From positions 1,545,135 through 1,609,134 of the forward strand of contig BDGG01000009.1 of the NCBI GenBank assembly GCA_001949185.1: a stretch of 64,000 bases of DNA, given 5' to 3'. The DNA comes from Ramazzottius varieornatus (Eukaryota; Tardigrada; Eutardigrada; Parachela; Ramazzottiidae). Shown here one piece after another: positions 38,865 to 55,484 of this stretch. Below the pieces are notes generated by a model. That model was not told the origin of the DNA. It did no database searches and worked only from the letters and a program-made list of their open reading frames with translations. Numbering within the stretch: position 1 is the first letter of the stretch; each line of letters begins with the position of its first letter. The translations under genes were made by a program, and so were the position numbers.

Positions 38865-40593
38865 TCAGAACAATAAGTCAGAAGGAAAAAGTCGGTTTAG
38901 CAAAGGAAAAGACTTCCAGTCAACAGACTCGAGAGCTAGTTCAAATTTCCACTTAGTTTCATAGGCAGCAGCTGGGAAGTCCAGCGAGTTCCACAAGCTA
39001 CACATTATCCCGACGAAGGAGTCAGGACTGGTGAGTAACTTTCGACCATTCAGGAAGGAGCCAGTGGGCTGAACGGGACAGGGATGCGTGCGTATTCTGT
39101 CCAGACTTCGCGTTGAGGACGAGGGACCAAGCCCTCGCGCTGGAAAAGACAAGAACCCAACGACACCGTACCAACAATAAGTTTGTAAGCAAGAGATAGT
39201 GACAGTTTTATCCGCCGAATCAACTGGCTATTCCATCCAACTTCCAAGGCATTAAAGTGATACCGTTCGTGATCAGACCAGCTAGGGCTATCACCAAGCC
39301 GAACTGTGCGGAGAAACTTACCAGCGCACTTTTCAATTTCTCTGAGGGAACCTACCAGCGACGACCACACAACCGATGGACAATAGTCAAGTAAAGATTG
39401 CACTAGTGCATCAAACAGCCTGATGCGTGCTGCCGAGTTCCTGTACTTGAACAAGGAATTCAAATATCGGATTCGCTTACGGACTGACGCGCATTTGGCA
39501 GACCAGTGAGCCGTCCAGGTTAGCCTGCTGTCGATGTGGATACCCAGGTAGTTGACGGCGAGCGCACTAGGTATGACAGTTCTTTCCAATTTATACTCTG
39601 CAGTATCTGGACTTCTGCGACGGCTTATGCGAAGATGGGAAGACTTGACAGGATTGAAGGTCAACTGATTCGACCTTCCCCAGGCGGCGATATTGTCTAA
39701 GTTAGATCCGATTGGAAAATGGGATGATCACTGGCGGTCTCTTGTGGACGGGAAACTAAAATATCATTTGCGAAAAGACTGAGACAAGTGCCAGGCGATA
39801 CAACAGTAATTATATAAGACATCAGAACAATAAATAAGATCGGACCAAGAACAGATTCCTGAGGGACTCCACTTGTTACGGGCAAGAAGTCCGATGGATT
39901 ACCGTTCACAGTAACCACCTGTCGTCGGTTCGACAGATGGCTCTCTACCAATCTTCTGCACTGAGTTGGGACTCCAAACATCTCTAACTTCTGTAACATC
40001 ACTTTGTGATCGGCCCGATCAAACGCTTTCGTGCAGTCCAAAAACACTGCATCGATCTCAACCTTGCTGTGATTTACGTCTGCCCAGAACTGGGTTATCA
40101 GTAGACTAGCGAGCTCCGTTGAGTGACCCTCACGAAAACCGAACTGATTACTCCCAAATGCATTCCTGCCTTCCAGGAAATTACAGAGTCGTTTACCGAT
40201 TACCTTTTCAAAACACTTGGATATTGGGTGTAAGATGGATGAGTCTCCACGAAGAAACCGAGGTTGGGTCTTTCGAGCTTTTCGGAGCAGCAGTAACATA
40301 TTGGGTTTTCCAGAAATCAGGGAAATACCCAGCGCTGCAACACAAGTTAAACAATTTCGTGAGAGCTGGAAATAGAGCATTACCTGTGCGTTGTAGAAGT
40401 TCTACAGTGACTCTGAAGGGTCCGTTTGACAAGAATAAGTTGTCTCTACCAGAGCGTCATCCAGGACTTCAGCTGCACAGCGTAACGTCATGACATCGAA
40501 CTCGTCTTGTAGGCGGGCATCGCGTACTGCCTCGACGAAGGCTGCTTGAGATCCATTGACGAACTTCCATCGTGACTTCATGACTGGTTGCAC
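38865..40593 (-). pseudogene. LINE reverse transcriptase, frameshifted and active-site mutated
   Basis: RT motifs are clear: FGSNQFGFREGHSTELASLL, VFLDCTKAFDRADHKVML and SGVPQESVLGPILFIVLM. The catalytic box reads LFANDILVS where active relatives have FADD, so the first catalytic Asp of the pair is Asn. A thumb and C-terminal region follows (NYLGIHIDSRLTWTAH; LDYCPSVVWSSLVGSLREIE). At least three frameshifts divide this stretch. It is expected to be inactive. Confidence 0.88.
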
Positions 40594-40761
40594 TCTCTGT
40601 TTGCGAAGGTGAAATTTGAACTGTTGGCTATCATGATCACACTTGGCGGAAGGCGGAGAGACTGAGGTTACATCTGTAACTAGAGAAGGTCTAGGGGTGA
40701 AAATCAGATTAAGAACATTGTTGTTTCAAGTCGGGAAATCTATCAGCTGCCTAAACGAAAT

Positions 40762-41316
40762 TTAGGCAGCTCTGCAAAGTTCTATTAAGACCCGCTCATT
40801 CTTTGTATCTGCCGTACATTTACCCCAATCGACATTCGGGGTGTTGAAGTCGCCGATGAGTATCAGCTTTTCAGTTATTTCTCGTGGAATTGTTCGGAGT
40901 TGGTCGCTCAACCGCGACACATCTTCCACTACCTTATTTGGTGACGCATAGAATGCACCCACAATCACCTTTGCTGTCGGAAGCTCAATAACTAATAATT
41001 CTATCTCACTGCACTGAAGATCAGCTCTGTGTCGAGTACACAACCCCATCTTCCTGACAACCATCGTCACACCTCCATACCCATCTAAACGTGGTTTTCT
41101 GGAAACATTAAAACACCGTAAATCAGCAAAGACGTTGTCGGCTATGCAGCCGTCATCCCACGTTTCAGTTATAATACAGATATCGGCAGCGGTGCACCAC
41201 GACTTAACCTGTACACTCTTGGACTTCACACTTCTGACATTGCAGTGACGAAACAACAAGGTATGTAACTTGACGTTCGATTTTACATTGGGGAAATTGG
41301 GCGCTCGCTGACTCAA
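40762..41316 (-). pseudogene. LINE apurinic-like endonuclease domain
   Basis: A 184-codon frame with the APE-type endonuclease pattern of LINEs: NVRSVKSK, DICIITETWDD, GGVTMVVRK, VIVGAFYASPN and LILIGDFNTPNVDW, which carries the GDFN metal-binding motif. It ends before the reverse transcriptase frame, so a frameshift or stop separates them. It belongs to the element at 38865-42290. Confidence 0.85.
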
Positions 41317-42099
41317 AGAGCCGCTTGCACCCTCTTTAAGTTTTTTGCGATAGTTACCTGTTGGAACCGCCTCTCTGAGACCGCCTTAGCCACCGGACAT
41401 AGCCAAATCTGGAACGCGCCATGTTTAGGGACATTATGCATATCGACCTTTTTCTCGACGCAGTTGCAGCATTTCACATCTGGGTTCGAACAGTCCCAAT
41501 GTCGTGGTCGTTCGAAGCAAATTTTTCGCATCGATGTTGCATCCTGTGGGACAAATTTGATCACTACTTGGGGTTTTCTATGAAGAATTACCGAGTATTT
41601 CGTCGCAGCAGTGCAGTTCTCGAGGGCTATTTTAGCTTTATCGCGATCTTCTTTAGTGGCGAATTCGTAAACGGCTCTGTTGTTCGCAGTAGATCTGATT
41701 CCACCTAGCTTGACTTGATTACTTTCGGGCCCCAGGGCTGCCTTTACTTTGCTACCTAGCTCAGTGAGCTCACGGTTAGACTTCCGGTGTCCGTTATTTT
41801 CTTCCCCGTCGACAGGCTTCAGAATCAGGACATTGGGGTGTCGCTTTACCATATCGGCAAACGTCTGTTTAGCAGCGGTTGTTTGGTAAGATGACTACGT
41901 CTTTGACAGCTTGCTTTGCTGCATTACGAATACCATCTTCTATCTTGGCTGGTAACTGATCAATCTTCTCCGCGAGCATCTTTACGATCGAGGCATCTTC
42001 CTTTACTTTGGCAGATTCCTTCATCAAGACTTCCGTCTGGACATCTTTGAAGAAGCTTCCAACAGCAGTACACCAGTCAGCGATCTCAAGTGGAGTCAT
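41313..42099 (-). pseudogene. LINE ORF1 (gag-like, coiled coil), split in two frames
   Basis: The first part (42099-41869) is helical, with MLAEKIDQLPAKIEDGIRNA. The second (41852-41313) begins MVKRHPNVLILKPVDG and contains an RNA-binding-like region and a Cys/His-rich patch (RHWDCSNPDVKCCNC), probably a remnant zinc knuckle. A frameshift near 41860 separates them. Confidence 0.65.
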
Positions 42100-42334
42100 T
42101 CCGTTCGATTGATTGACTGAGCCAGGCTAGACGGGAAACAACACCACCTCCCACTGATCGAGATTTCTTCCTTACTGTCGAGTAACAGTGCTTGACTCGA
42201 TGTTCGACCACTTCCTAACAGTATTCGACGAGGTAGCACGACAGAGAATGAAGCAGAGGGAAAAACTAAGGAAAAACTAAGGAAAAACAGTGTGGCGTAT
42301 CCGCATGGATCCTGGGGGATCAGCGTTTCGGATA

Positions 42335-42388
42335 CGAGGTAGAGGGCATGGAGTGTTCAAGACAAAAATTCGTGTGCGGAGAGTTCAA
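42335..42388 (+). repeat. Left terminal inverted repeat of the pogo-like element
   Basis: Matches the reverse complement of 46307-46360 with about four mismatches. It is preceded by TA. Confidence 0.85.
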
Positions 42389-43674
42389 CGTAATATCTCC
42401 AACATTATTGGATGGACTTTGCTCCATATGGGCTCATTTAATAGAGAAAATTTTCTCCATTCATAAGATGCAAAGCGAGCAACCAATAAGCGGTGGAAAG
42501 CTGAGAAAGGAGTCTTGGGAAGAAGGACGCTCGAGTCCCATGTTAAAAAGCCTGCTCAAAAAATAAACCGTGGGCCACAAGAGGCGCTGGTGTCGTTCTC
42601 ATGATATAGTGGTGCTGTGCGTCATCAGTCTGGTTTTCACAAATTCGTGAGTCTCATATGTCTGTTTGGCCAGGCATAGGTGTTCCTTGACGTATTTCCG
42701 GTGCAGTGAGCAACCGTACTACGGTTTTCGATGCAGCGAGGCCAAATTTTACAAAGATCATCTGTGAACTTCTGTGACACTTCTCTCAGGAACTCCCTTC
42801 AACATGGCTTCCAGGAAACTCAAGACCGCTGTTAAGGTTAACAAAGAGCTGATGGTGAAAGCGGCCATCAAGGCTGTCAAGGAAAGAGGACTCAGCGAGA
42901 ACGCAGCTGCGCTGGAGTTTGGAGTTTGCCGAATGACGATGCGCCGTCGGAAAGAATATCCAAATCCTGAACCTCACGGTGGGAAAACGAAATTTCCTCA
43001 ATGGGCAGAAGACATCTTGGCAAGTTTTCTTCTCAACTGCAGTGATATGGTAGCCCTATTGAACCGATACCATTGCGTCCAGTTGTTTTCGGAGCTGGCT
43101 ACTGAGATTGGTGAGTGAATGAAATTATTGCTGGATAGTTACCAAATGGGATTCCCAATACGAGTATTATTCCCAGGATTACAAGCGGTGTTGTTCTGAT
43201 TTCCAGGCATCACGAAAACGTCGTTTGAGGATCACAAGTTTTTCTCGCGGTTCTTGTCAAGACATAAGGAGCTATCAATGCGGATTACCCATGCGACAAA
43301 CCGCAAAAAAGACCGTGAATGGACAACTGAGCGCTGCGAAGAATATATCCAGAAGCTACAGAAACTTAAAGACGGAGGATTCCTCGAAAGGCCCGAGTTT
43401 GGAACTTGGATGAGACTGCTTTCAACACGGCACGGATGTAGGATCGAGTCGTTGCACGGAGAGGAGTGAAGCAGATCCCGTCTCAGTTTGATGGCAACGA
43501 AAAGGAGTGCGTTACCATACTTCCATGCGGTAATGCTGCTGGAGTCCAGCTGAAACTTCTGGCGCTTTACACAGGAAAAGTCCATGTTCAGTCTAGGTTG
43601 GATGATACTTTCGACATGATCTACTACGCAGTGAACTCTTCTGGCTACATGGATCAAATTCTCTTCGCAAATTA

Positions 43675-44960
43675 TCAGGTGATAAGGTATGACTTGTCGG
43701 CCACCAACATAAAATTTTATTACAACTTTCCCCAGTTTGAATCTAATCCTTTTCAATCGAAGTATTCACCATTACTATCGACACACTTTTGCCATTTTTC
43801 CGGTAGACAAGATAGGCCTTTACGGAAGAACTCGAGAAAAAGAGAACCGGCGAAGTTCTCGAAGGCACTTTTCACAGCTTCTTCGGAATTAAATTTTCTT
43901 CCTCTCAAAAAGTTATCAAAATTCAAAAAGAAGTGATAATCTGTTGGAGCTAAGTCAGGACTGTATGGTGGATGAGGAAGAGTTTCCAGACCGAGCTCGC
44001 GTAATTTGGCAGAAGTCTTTTTCGCGGAGTGAGCTTTTGCGTTGTCGTGTAGCAGCAGGGGCTTGTCACGATTGACCAACTTTGGTTGCTTGACGGTCAG
44101 CTTCTTCATCATTTCCTCCAGTTCCAGAGAGTAGTAGTCTGCTACTATTGTTTTGCCAGGAGGAAGAAAGTCATAGTGCACTATCCCTTCCATTGTCCAC
44201 CAAACAGTAACCATGATCTTGCGTTGGTGAAGCTCAGGCTTTGGAATAGTTTTCGGGACTTCACCTGGGCTCAAAATTACCTTCTTCCGCTTCCGGTTGT
44301 TGTAAAGAATCCACTTCTCATCACACGTAACAATTCGATGCAGGAAAGGTTCGTTTCTGGAACGGTTGAGGAGAGAAAGACACACGTCCACACGATGCCT
44401 TTTCTGGAGTGCGCTAAGTTCATGAGGTACCCACTTTTCCAACTTTTTCACCTTACCGATCTGACGAAGGTGCAAATCGATAGTCACGGGTGATACGTTG
44501 AAGTGTTGAGACAATACGGCAGACGTTTGGGAAGGATCGGGCTCCACCAGCTTTCTCAGCTCGTCGTTGTTCACTTTCAGTTTTGGCCTTCCGTGAGGGT
44601 GATCTTCGAGACTGAAATCTCCCGAACGGAAACGAGCATACCATCGTTCCACCGTAAGTTCGTTAGTGGCGTCTTCACCAAAGACATTGTTGATATTCTG
44701 GGCTGTCTGTGCTGCGTTGGTGCCGCGACGAAATTCATACTCGAAAATAGTCCGTAACTTGCTCTTGTCCATGGGCGCGCCAATAACTCCACAGAGAGGG
44801 CAGAAGCAACAAACTAACATAAACGAAGCAGCGAAAGATAGTAGACGAACACTAGCATCGACACAAAAAAAAACGAGGCGAAACGATCGCGCGAAAAGAG
44901 AGATATGGATTTTTCAATGTGAGACTGGTGTGAGCCAACAAGTCATACCTTATCACCTGA
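43675..44960 (-). mobile_element. Mariner transposon, apparently complete
   Basis: 1,286 bp, typical mariner length. The two ends are inverted repeats of about 27 bp with one mismatch (43675-43701 and 44934-44960), starting TCAGGTGATAAGGTATGACT. TA flanks both ends (43673-43674 and 44961-44962). It lies inside the pogo-like transposase gene. Its orientation is opposite to the host element. Confidence 0.93.
43753..44772 (-). CDS. Mariner transposase, DD34D, uninterrupted
   Basis: 339 residues from ATG 44772 to the stop at 43753. The N-terminus MDKSKLRTIFEYEFRRGTNA starts a paired-type helix-turn-helix region, and HPHGRPKLKVNNDELRKLV follows. The family motif WVPHEL is present. The catalytic triad is complete: CDEKW, LLHDNAKAHSAKK and PYSPDLAPTDYHFF, with exactly 34 residues between the second and third Asp. 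There is no stop or frameshift. The sequence most resembles cecropia-type mariners such as the one in SETMAR. An ATG 16 codons upstream is in frame, but the later start fits the family. Confidence 0.93.
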   Translation of the reverse strand: MDKSKLRTIFEYEFRRGTNAAQTAQNINNVFGEDATNELTVERWYARFRSGDFSLEDHPHGRPKLKVNNDELRKLVEPDPSQTSAVLSQHFNVSPVTIDLHLRQIGKVKKLEKWVPHELSALQKRHRVDVCLSLLNRSRNEPFLHRIVTCDEKWILYNNRKRKKVILSPGEVPKTIPKPELHQRKIMVTVWWTMEGIVHYDFLPPGKTIVADYYSLELEEMMKKLTVKQPKLVNRDKPLLLHDNAKAHSAKKTSAKLRELGLETLPHPPYSPDLAPTDYHFFLNFDNFLRGRKFNSEEAVKSAFENFAGSLFLEFFRKGLSCLPEKWQKCVDSNGEYFD

Positions 44961-46306
44961 TACATCAGGAAGGAAGTTCTCCCAGCCATCACAGAATTAT
45001 TGGTAAGGCAGTATAGTTGCGTGTGACGTCATTTCTTTCGGTTTTGCCGCTGTTACGGTGACCATTATAGCGGAACACTATTGTGACGTGATGCGCCTCA
45101 TCATAATGATATTCAAGGGAATCCCTTTAAATGGTGACTTAGTTTTATTTATAGACAGTCGTCTTTGTGGACGGCCATTTTTCCCACGTCAACAACCTAC
45201 TGTTGGTTCGATACTGTCAAGACTTCTTCAAGGATACTGGAAAGCGTGTCGAAATATTTTGTCTTCCCGTTGGCCAAACCAATCCTCTTCAACCTTTCGA
45301 TGTGACTGCTTTCGGCGGAATTAAGAAGAAATGGCACAGTTACGTCGGCTCGCGAAATGCTTTGGCTGGCGGAATGGTTCGTGAATCTGTTTCACTTATT
45401 CCGTTGTTATGTGTCGTAAACCGGTGCCTTTTCGTAGATCACGAAAGACAACTTCCTTTCCCATATTGTGAAGCTCTGGTTTCACAAAGACGGTTGTCCC
45501 GAGAAGTTCGCTTTTAGAGCTGGAGAATGCCTTAAATCTGGATTCCAGAAATGCGGATTATTTCCTTTCTCACCCGAGGTTATCAGAAACACAGTCAAAG
45601 CTCACCACGATCCAAATAAATTTAACTGTGGAGTCCACATTGAGGCTGAACGAGAAAAGGATGCGAAACTTGCCAAATTTCTACTTGACGAATACGACAT
45701 TGTTTCGCAAGACAAATTTGGTCGAATCAAAGAGTTTATACTCTTAACAAAGCAAGATATAGCTCCTGCCGCTGTTCTCGCTGGTGCTTTGCAGAAAAGG
45801 CTGTTCGAAGAAGCGCCAAAGAAGCAACGCCGACCAACAAACAAGCAGCTGGACCTGCAGTCTGGAGCTATGGTGACTGCCGGCGAATTTGTGGAGGTTC
45901 TGGTGCGAAACGAGGCTGCGAAAGCAGCCGAGGCGGCAGCCAAGAAAGCTAAAAGAAATGCTCCTGAGCCAAAAACCTCAAAGAAGACTTCCAACTCCGT
46001 CCCAAAAAAGAAGATGAAAACGGCATAAATTTGGTTGCTTCCTGCGGATTCCGCTTTTGTTTGTCTTATTTTCAATTTTAATCTGGACGTATTTGTGTCT
46101 TGATAATTACCTCTTAGCGAGAAGTGGTTGCCGGTTAAAGGGGTGTAAGTTGGAAGTAATATTTCGATACTTCAGGACTGTGGGTAAAGAACAACCTAAT
46201 AATGCGGTGGCATACCGCTGATAACAACCGTACCGCAGCTAACTTGACGGTACCTCTCTTGCTTGAAATTGAGGAAAGACAAGTGGTGCCACCCTATACC
46301 GCAGTC

Positions 46307-46360
46307 TTGAACTCTCCACGCCCGAATTTTTGTCTTGAATACTCCATGCCCTCTACCTCG
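46307..46360 (-). repeat. Right terminal inverted repeat of the pogo-like element
   Basis: Ends CCATGCCCTCTACCTCG before TA 46361-46362. It mirrors the left end. Confidence 0.85.
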
Positions 46361-46362
46361 TA

Positions 46363-47090
46363 GAGAGATGCCAGTATCCCAGTATTGTCGCCGGATCCTT
46401 GTTCATCACAATATTATTAAATAGTATTAACTTCCTTCCGAGTATCTAAACATAAGAATTGCTATGCCGTTGGATACTTCAACAAAACAGATCCAGAAAC
46501 TCAAGTTACGGTTAATTGACCACTATAAATGACCACTATTGGCTATTGCAGTAATTGTACGTCTACCTCATAAACAGACTGCGCTTTCACCGGTTCACCC
46601 AACTGCCGAGTAAACTTCCGGTAGTTCTGCTTCATGTGCGAGTTTGCGAAACTGCAGCATTCTGTGATGGGACTCTTTGCTCATACATGGCCTCTGTTGA
46701 TTGAATGATTCACTTCGAACTGACCATTTTGTTCTTTCCAAACATTCGTTTTTTGCCTTTTGTTTACATTTTCCTGTCGTGTACAGCATCCATTGCTCCC
46801 ACGAGCTTCCCTTGGGAGTTTCTTAACCATCTTGACTGTTTGAGCATCTTGTGCATTCTGAACTACAGGTTATGGTAAGTGCCAAGTTGACGTACATCCG
46901 GTAAGGACAAAGGCTGTGCAGTACCATAAAGGGAGCTTTGTTCTAGGAGGGAATGGTCGTTTGTTCCATGTGGCCTCCGATGTGGCTGAGAGATGGCTGA
47001 CGGAAGGACACGATCACATACATGACTCTTCTGTCGTCCTTGTGCAACTGGAACTGCCCCTTATTAGTTCACTGATGGGAGCGCGAAGCG
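46363..47090. other. Upstream region of KAT6
   Basis: About 730 nt to the right of the transposon. A GTAAGT donor at 46875-46880 and a CTTATTAG acceptor ending about 47068 could define a 5'-leader intron of KAT6. No coding region was recognised. Confidence 0.4.
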
Positions 47091-54434
<7,344 letters not shown>

Positions 54435-55484
54435 CCGCACCACGTTGCCCACCTGACGTTTCACCTCTCCTTGCTTTTTGTTGCTCGTTCAAAAGTCCTG
54501 TGTAAGCTTCCTTGGTTCTACGGCCTCTTTATTTCTTGGTTTCAGCTCATACATTTTCGTCTTAACTTCTGTAGTTTTGGTGCTTCTATCTCTCGTCTAC
54601 AATTGTGTCTTGTTCACATTAGCCTTCTTCCCTGACAAACCATCATTGTTCCCGATAAATATCCGCCATGATATTCCAGGTCGATGCTGTCACTCACACT
54701 GGCCAAGTATGTTCAACCAAGTAAGGACATGTCCCACGATGAATCAAATGAAAAATGTCTTGATGTGAAGTTTGCGCCAGGGCACAAGCAAAGTTTGAAC
54801 TTCCTTGTCCATAGCGGCAGACCATTTCGTGTCTGCGTCCCATCTCCACTCTGCTATATACTTCATAGCCTTGCGAAGGACTGTACCATCGTCAATGTTT
54901 CTGGTATTTTATAGAAATTCCCCGAACAAAACGAAACGTGAGAAGATTGAGAAAAAAAACAAAAGGTGCGACGAATGCCGCTTACCGTGATTTGATTCTG
55001 AACAAATGTCACCGAAACTGAATGTAAGCACGCTTTGTCTCAAAAATCAAAGGAGGAAAAAGACAGTCAAAACTGTTGTAAAAAAGAAGAAGAGGTTCTT
55101 TATTACAGCCATCATAAATCTTGAAGCCACCAGGACCCGTACAAAACACTAGGTTGTGCAAATGCACATTACACTGTCGACCGACACGTCTTTCCCAGGA
55201 AAAGAAGAGTCAATCGTCGCTTCAGCCTTTGTCGGCCACGCCTTGTGCCACCTTGTGGTCGGACAACAGGGCGCGCAACAAAGGGAAAAGTCTAGGGCAA
55301 AGCCTTCGCTCTGCTCTCTGACTGGCCCACAAGAAAGAACAATCAAGATATAGTTTTACTTTGTCTTGCAAGAGATCTTGGTGCATTGAGTGTCTGTCAA
55401 TCATCGCTTCAGTCTAGGAGGCGGACGATCGTTCAAGAGCTGGATCGTTCCGCTTCGAAGGCGGCCTGCCGCGGCTCCATGGTA
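54435..55484. other. Convergent spacer between KAT6 and DGK-theta
   Basis: About 1 kb of 3' flanks, AT-richer than the coding regions. An AATAAA on the minus strand at 55099-55104, about 380 nt past the DGK stop, probably marks the 3' end of DGK-theta. No gene or repeat recognised. Confidence 0.5.
55099..55104 (-). promoter_or_regulatory. Candidate DGK-theta polyadenylation signal
   Basis: AATAAA on the minus strand about 380 nt after the DGK-theta stop codon, in an A/T-rich setting. Confidence 0.45.

Larger units (their letters stand above)
38865..42290 (-). mobile_element. Decayed non-LTR retrotransposon, Jockey/CR1-like
   Basis: The element reads leftwards: ORF1 (42099-41313), endonuclease (41316 to about 40762), reverse transcriptase (about 40590-39050) and a C-terminal extension to 38865. 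The order and sequences fit the Jockey/CR1 group. The coding frame is broken several times (near 41860, about 40400, about 39690 and about 39100), so it cannot be autonomous. A short tandem repeat of a GGAAAAACTAA unit at about 42259-42289 marks its 5' end. The 3' end is not sharply defined; I see no long poly(A). Confidence 0.85.
42804..46026 (+). pseudogene. Pogo/Tigger-type transposase, interrupted and frameshifted
   Basis: Begins MASRKLKTAVKVNKELMVKA and contains an N-terminal helix-turn-helix (AIKAVKERGLSENAAALEFG), then a CENP-B-like region (SFEDHKFFSRFLSRHKEL). The catalytic region shows a LDETAFNTARM stretch in a shifted frame with a TAG inside it (about 43438), so it is broken. It resumes as VARRGVKQIPSQFDGNEKEC. 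The mariner interrupts codons after LFANY at 43674. Right of the mariner, an exon starting near 45153 gives VVFVDGHFSHVNN with the next catalytic Asp, then LPVGQTNPLQPFDVTAFGGI. Two further frameshifts may be present near 45400-45500. The end is a Lys/Ala-rich tail with TAA at 46026. An intron near 43111-43206 has normal GT-AG ends. Confidence 0.8.
42335..46360 (+). mobile_element. Pogo/Tigger-like DNA transposon carrying a nested mariner
   Basis: The ends are inverted repeats of 54 bp (42335-42388 and 46307-46360), identical at about 50 positions, each beginning CGAGGTAGAGGGCATGGAGT. Both ends are flanked by TA (42333-42334 and 46361-46362), the expected pogo target duplication. Without the 1.29 kb mariner it would be about 2.7 kb. 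The transposase gene lies inside and is broken, so the element is dead. Confidence 0.88.

Noticed and set aside
43753-44772. Domesticated mariner gene, as in SETMAR
   Set aside because: No fused SET or other host exon is present, and the element keeps both ends and its TA duplications, so it is an ordinary transposon copy.
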